Position numbers and translations under genes: made by a program. DNA of 64,000 nucleotides from assembly GCA_946965045.2 (NCBI GenBank), contig OX337230.1:1922001-1986000 (forward strand), given 5' to 3'. Source of the DNA: Epithemia pelagica (lineage: Eukaryota; Bacillariophyta; Bacillariophyceae; Surirellales; Surirellaceae). Below, piece after piece: positions 63,500-64,000 of this stretch. Below the pieces are notes generated by a model. It saw only the letters and a program-made list of their open reading frames with translations, was not told the DNA's origin and made no database searches. Numbering within the stretch: the first letter of the stretch is position 1; every line of letters begins with the position of its first letter.

Positions 63500-64000
63500 A
63501 TGATGTTGCTCTTCTTGCGGTGTCAATGGTGGATGGTCCCCCTCGTGCTGTTGCTGTTGTTCTCGGCACAAGTAAGGTCCTTGTTGCAATCTTCATCACC
63601 GACAATTAGGACGACCAAATCATGGAATACGGCAATACCCCAATGGAACGTTTCGCCACAAGAGGGAGCGACGCGGTTATTCATGACTGATTTTTCCAAA
63701 GAATGTGAGAGAGCCATTGTCTCGTTGTTCTATTGTTGTCGGATACCTCTCTCTGACCCATCTTGTCACTCTTTTTGTTTGGTCGTTTGTTTTGGCTGCA
63801 CAATCCTCTAGCTTTATCGACTACAGCCACATCGGAACCGACGGCTCCATCCAGTGGTAGTACAGTGGTAATATCAACCATTCCAATGGACAACAACAAC
63901 AAGAACAACAACAACAAGAATGGCAAGAGTGCGCAGCAACAGCTTCAACGACGAGCTCGGAGCAACAACAACAACAGACGACGACGGAAATATTCCCGAG
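63500..64000 (+). CDS. 5' end of a secreted or membrane protein with Asn-rich region (partial)
   Basis: I infer exon 1 (63500-63704) and exon 2 (63812 to the edge) joined across a 107-nt intron (GTGAGA donor, CTAG acceptor), in phase. Exon 1 begins with a strong signal peptide (VPLVLLLLFSAQVRS) and continues polar. Exon 2 starts Ser/Thr/Pro-rich and then runs into Asn/Lys and basic Arg/Gln-rich low-complexity sequence. The gene continues beyond the window, so the product cannot be named. The alternative of no splicing is less likely: the exon 1 frame would stop at 63811 after reading into T-rich sequence. Confidence 0.55.

Noticed and set aside
1-64000. tRNA, rRNA and CRISPR features
   Set aside because: No convincing TPsiC/anticodon arms or rRNA segments were seen by eye, and no array of spaced identical repeats exists. 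A tRNA scan would be decisive and could not be run.
1-64000. An undescribed multi-gene system
   Set aside because: The genes are unrelated eukaryotic loci in mixed orientation; no set of neighbours shares a pathway or an unusual, conserved arrangement that the sequence alone can show.

Overview
The window is nuclear DNA of a photosynthetic stramenopile, most likely a raphid pennate diatom. Evidence: dense intron-poor genes on both strands, short introns (about 70-140 nt) with GTAAGT/GTACG donors, several N-terminal presequences with a diatom-type AF cleavage motif for the plastid (SAF|VP at 49963, DAF|HA at 4917, HAF|FF at 22786, KAF|HP at 3598), and two leucine-rich-repeat membrane proteins of the kind expanded in diatoms. 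The species cannot be named from this sequence alone. All domain calls are by eye; no database search was run.

Layout. 1-9.4 kb: the 3' part of a K+ channel gene with a very long disordered N-terminus (open at the window edge), a tandem SnoaL/NTF2-like protein, a small plastid-targeted unknown, a spliced VTT/DedA membrane protein and an HpcH/HpaI aldolase. 9.4-16.5 kb: an unknown membrane protein, then a transposon-rich stretch with a broken PIF1-type helicase gene, a hairpin cluster and three kinds of degenerate tandem repeats. 16.5-35.3 kb: compact housekeeping genes: JMJD8-like JmjC protein, a basic disordered protein, a membrane-anchored metallophosphoesterase, a Xi-class glutathionyl-hydroquinone reductase, a TMEM184/OST-alpha protein, a hAT-derived BED-finger gene and a DDHD phospholipase. 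35.5-42.4 kb: a spliced LRR membrane protein, a 428-bp MITE with a 9-bp target duplication, the U5 snRNP protein DIM1, repeats, a hAT relic and an orphan gene. 42.6-64 kb: NOL8-like RNA-binding protein, an FTR-variable-chain-like protein, a second LRR protein, a probable thylakoid-lumen protein, an ELG1/ATAD5-like clamp unloader, a large disordered protein with a PP1-docking motif, the glucosidase II beta subunit, and the 5' end of a secreted or membrane protein.

The genes do not form an operon-like pathway. They are independent eukaryotic genes, often in divergent or convergent pairs. Shared themes are secretory/ER functions (JMJD8, glucosidase II beta, metallophosphoesterase, LRR proteins), plastid proteins, and nuclear RNA/DNA maintenance (DIM1, NOL8, ELG1). 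I found no convincing undescribed multi-gene system. The best leads are the hAT-derived spliced gene, the two repeat-containing disordered proteins, the MITE with intact target duplication, and the palindrome between two divergent genes.
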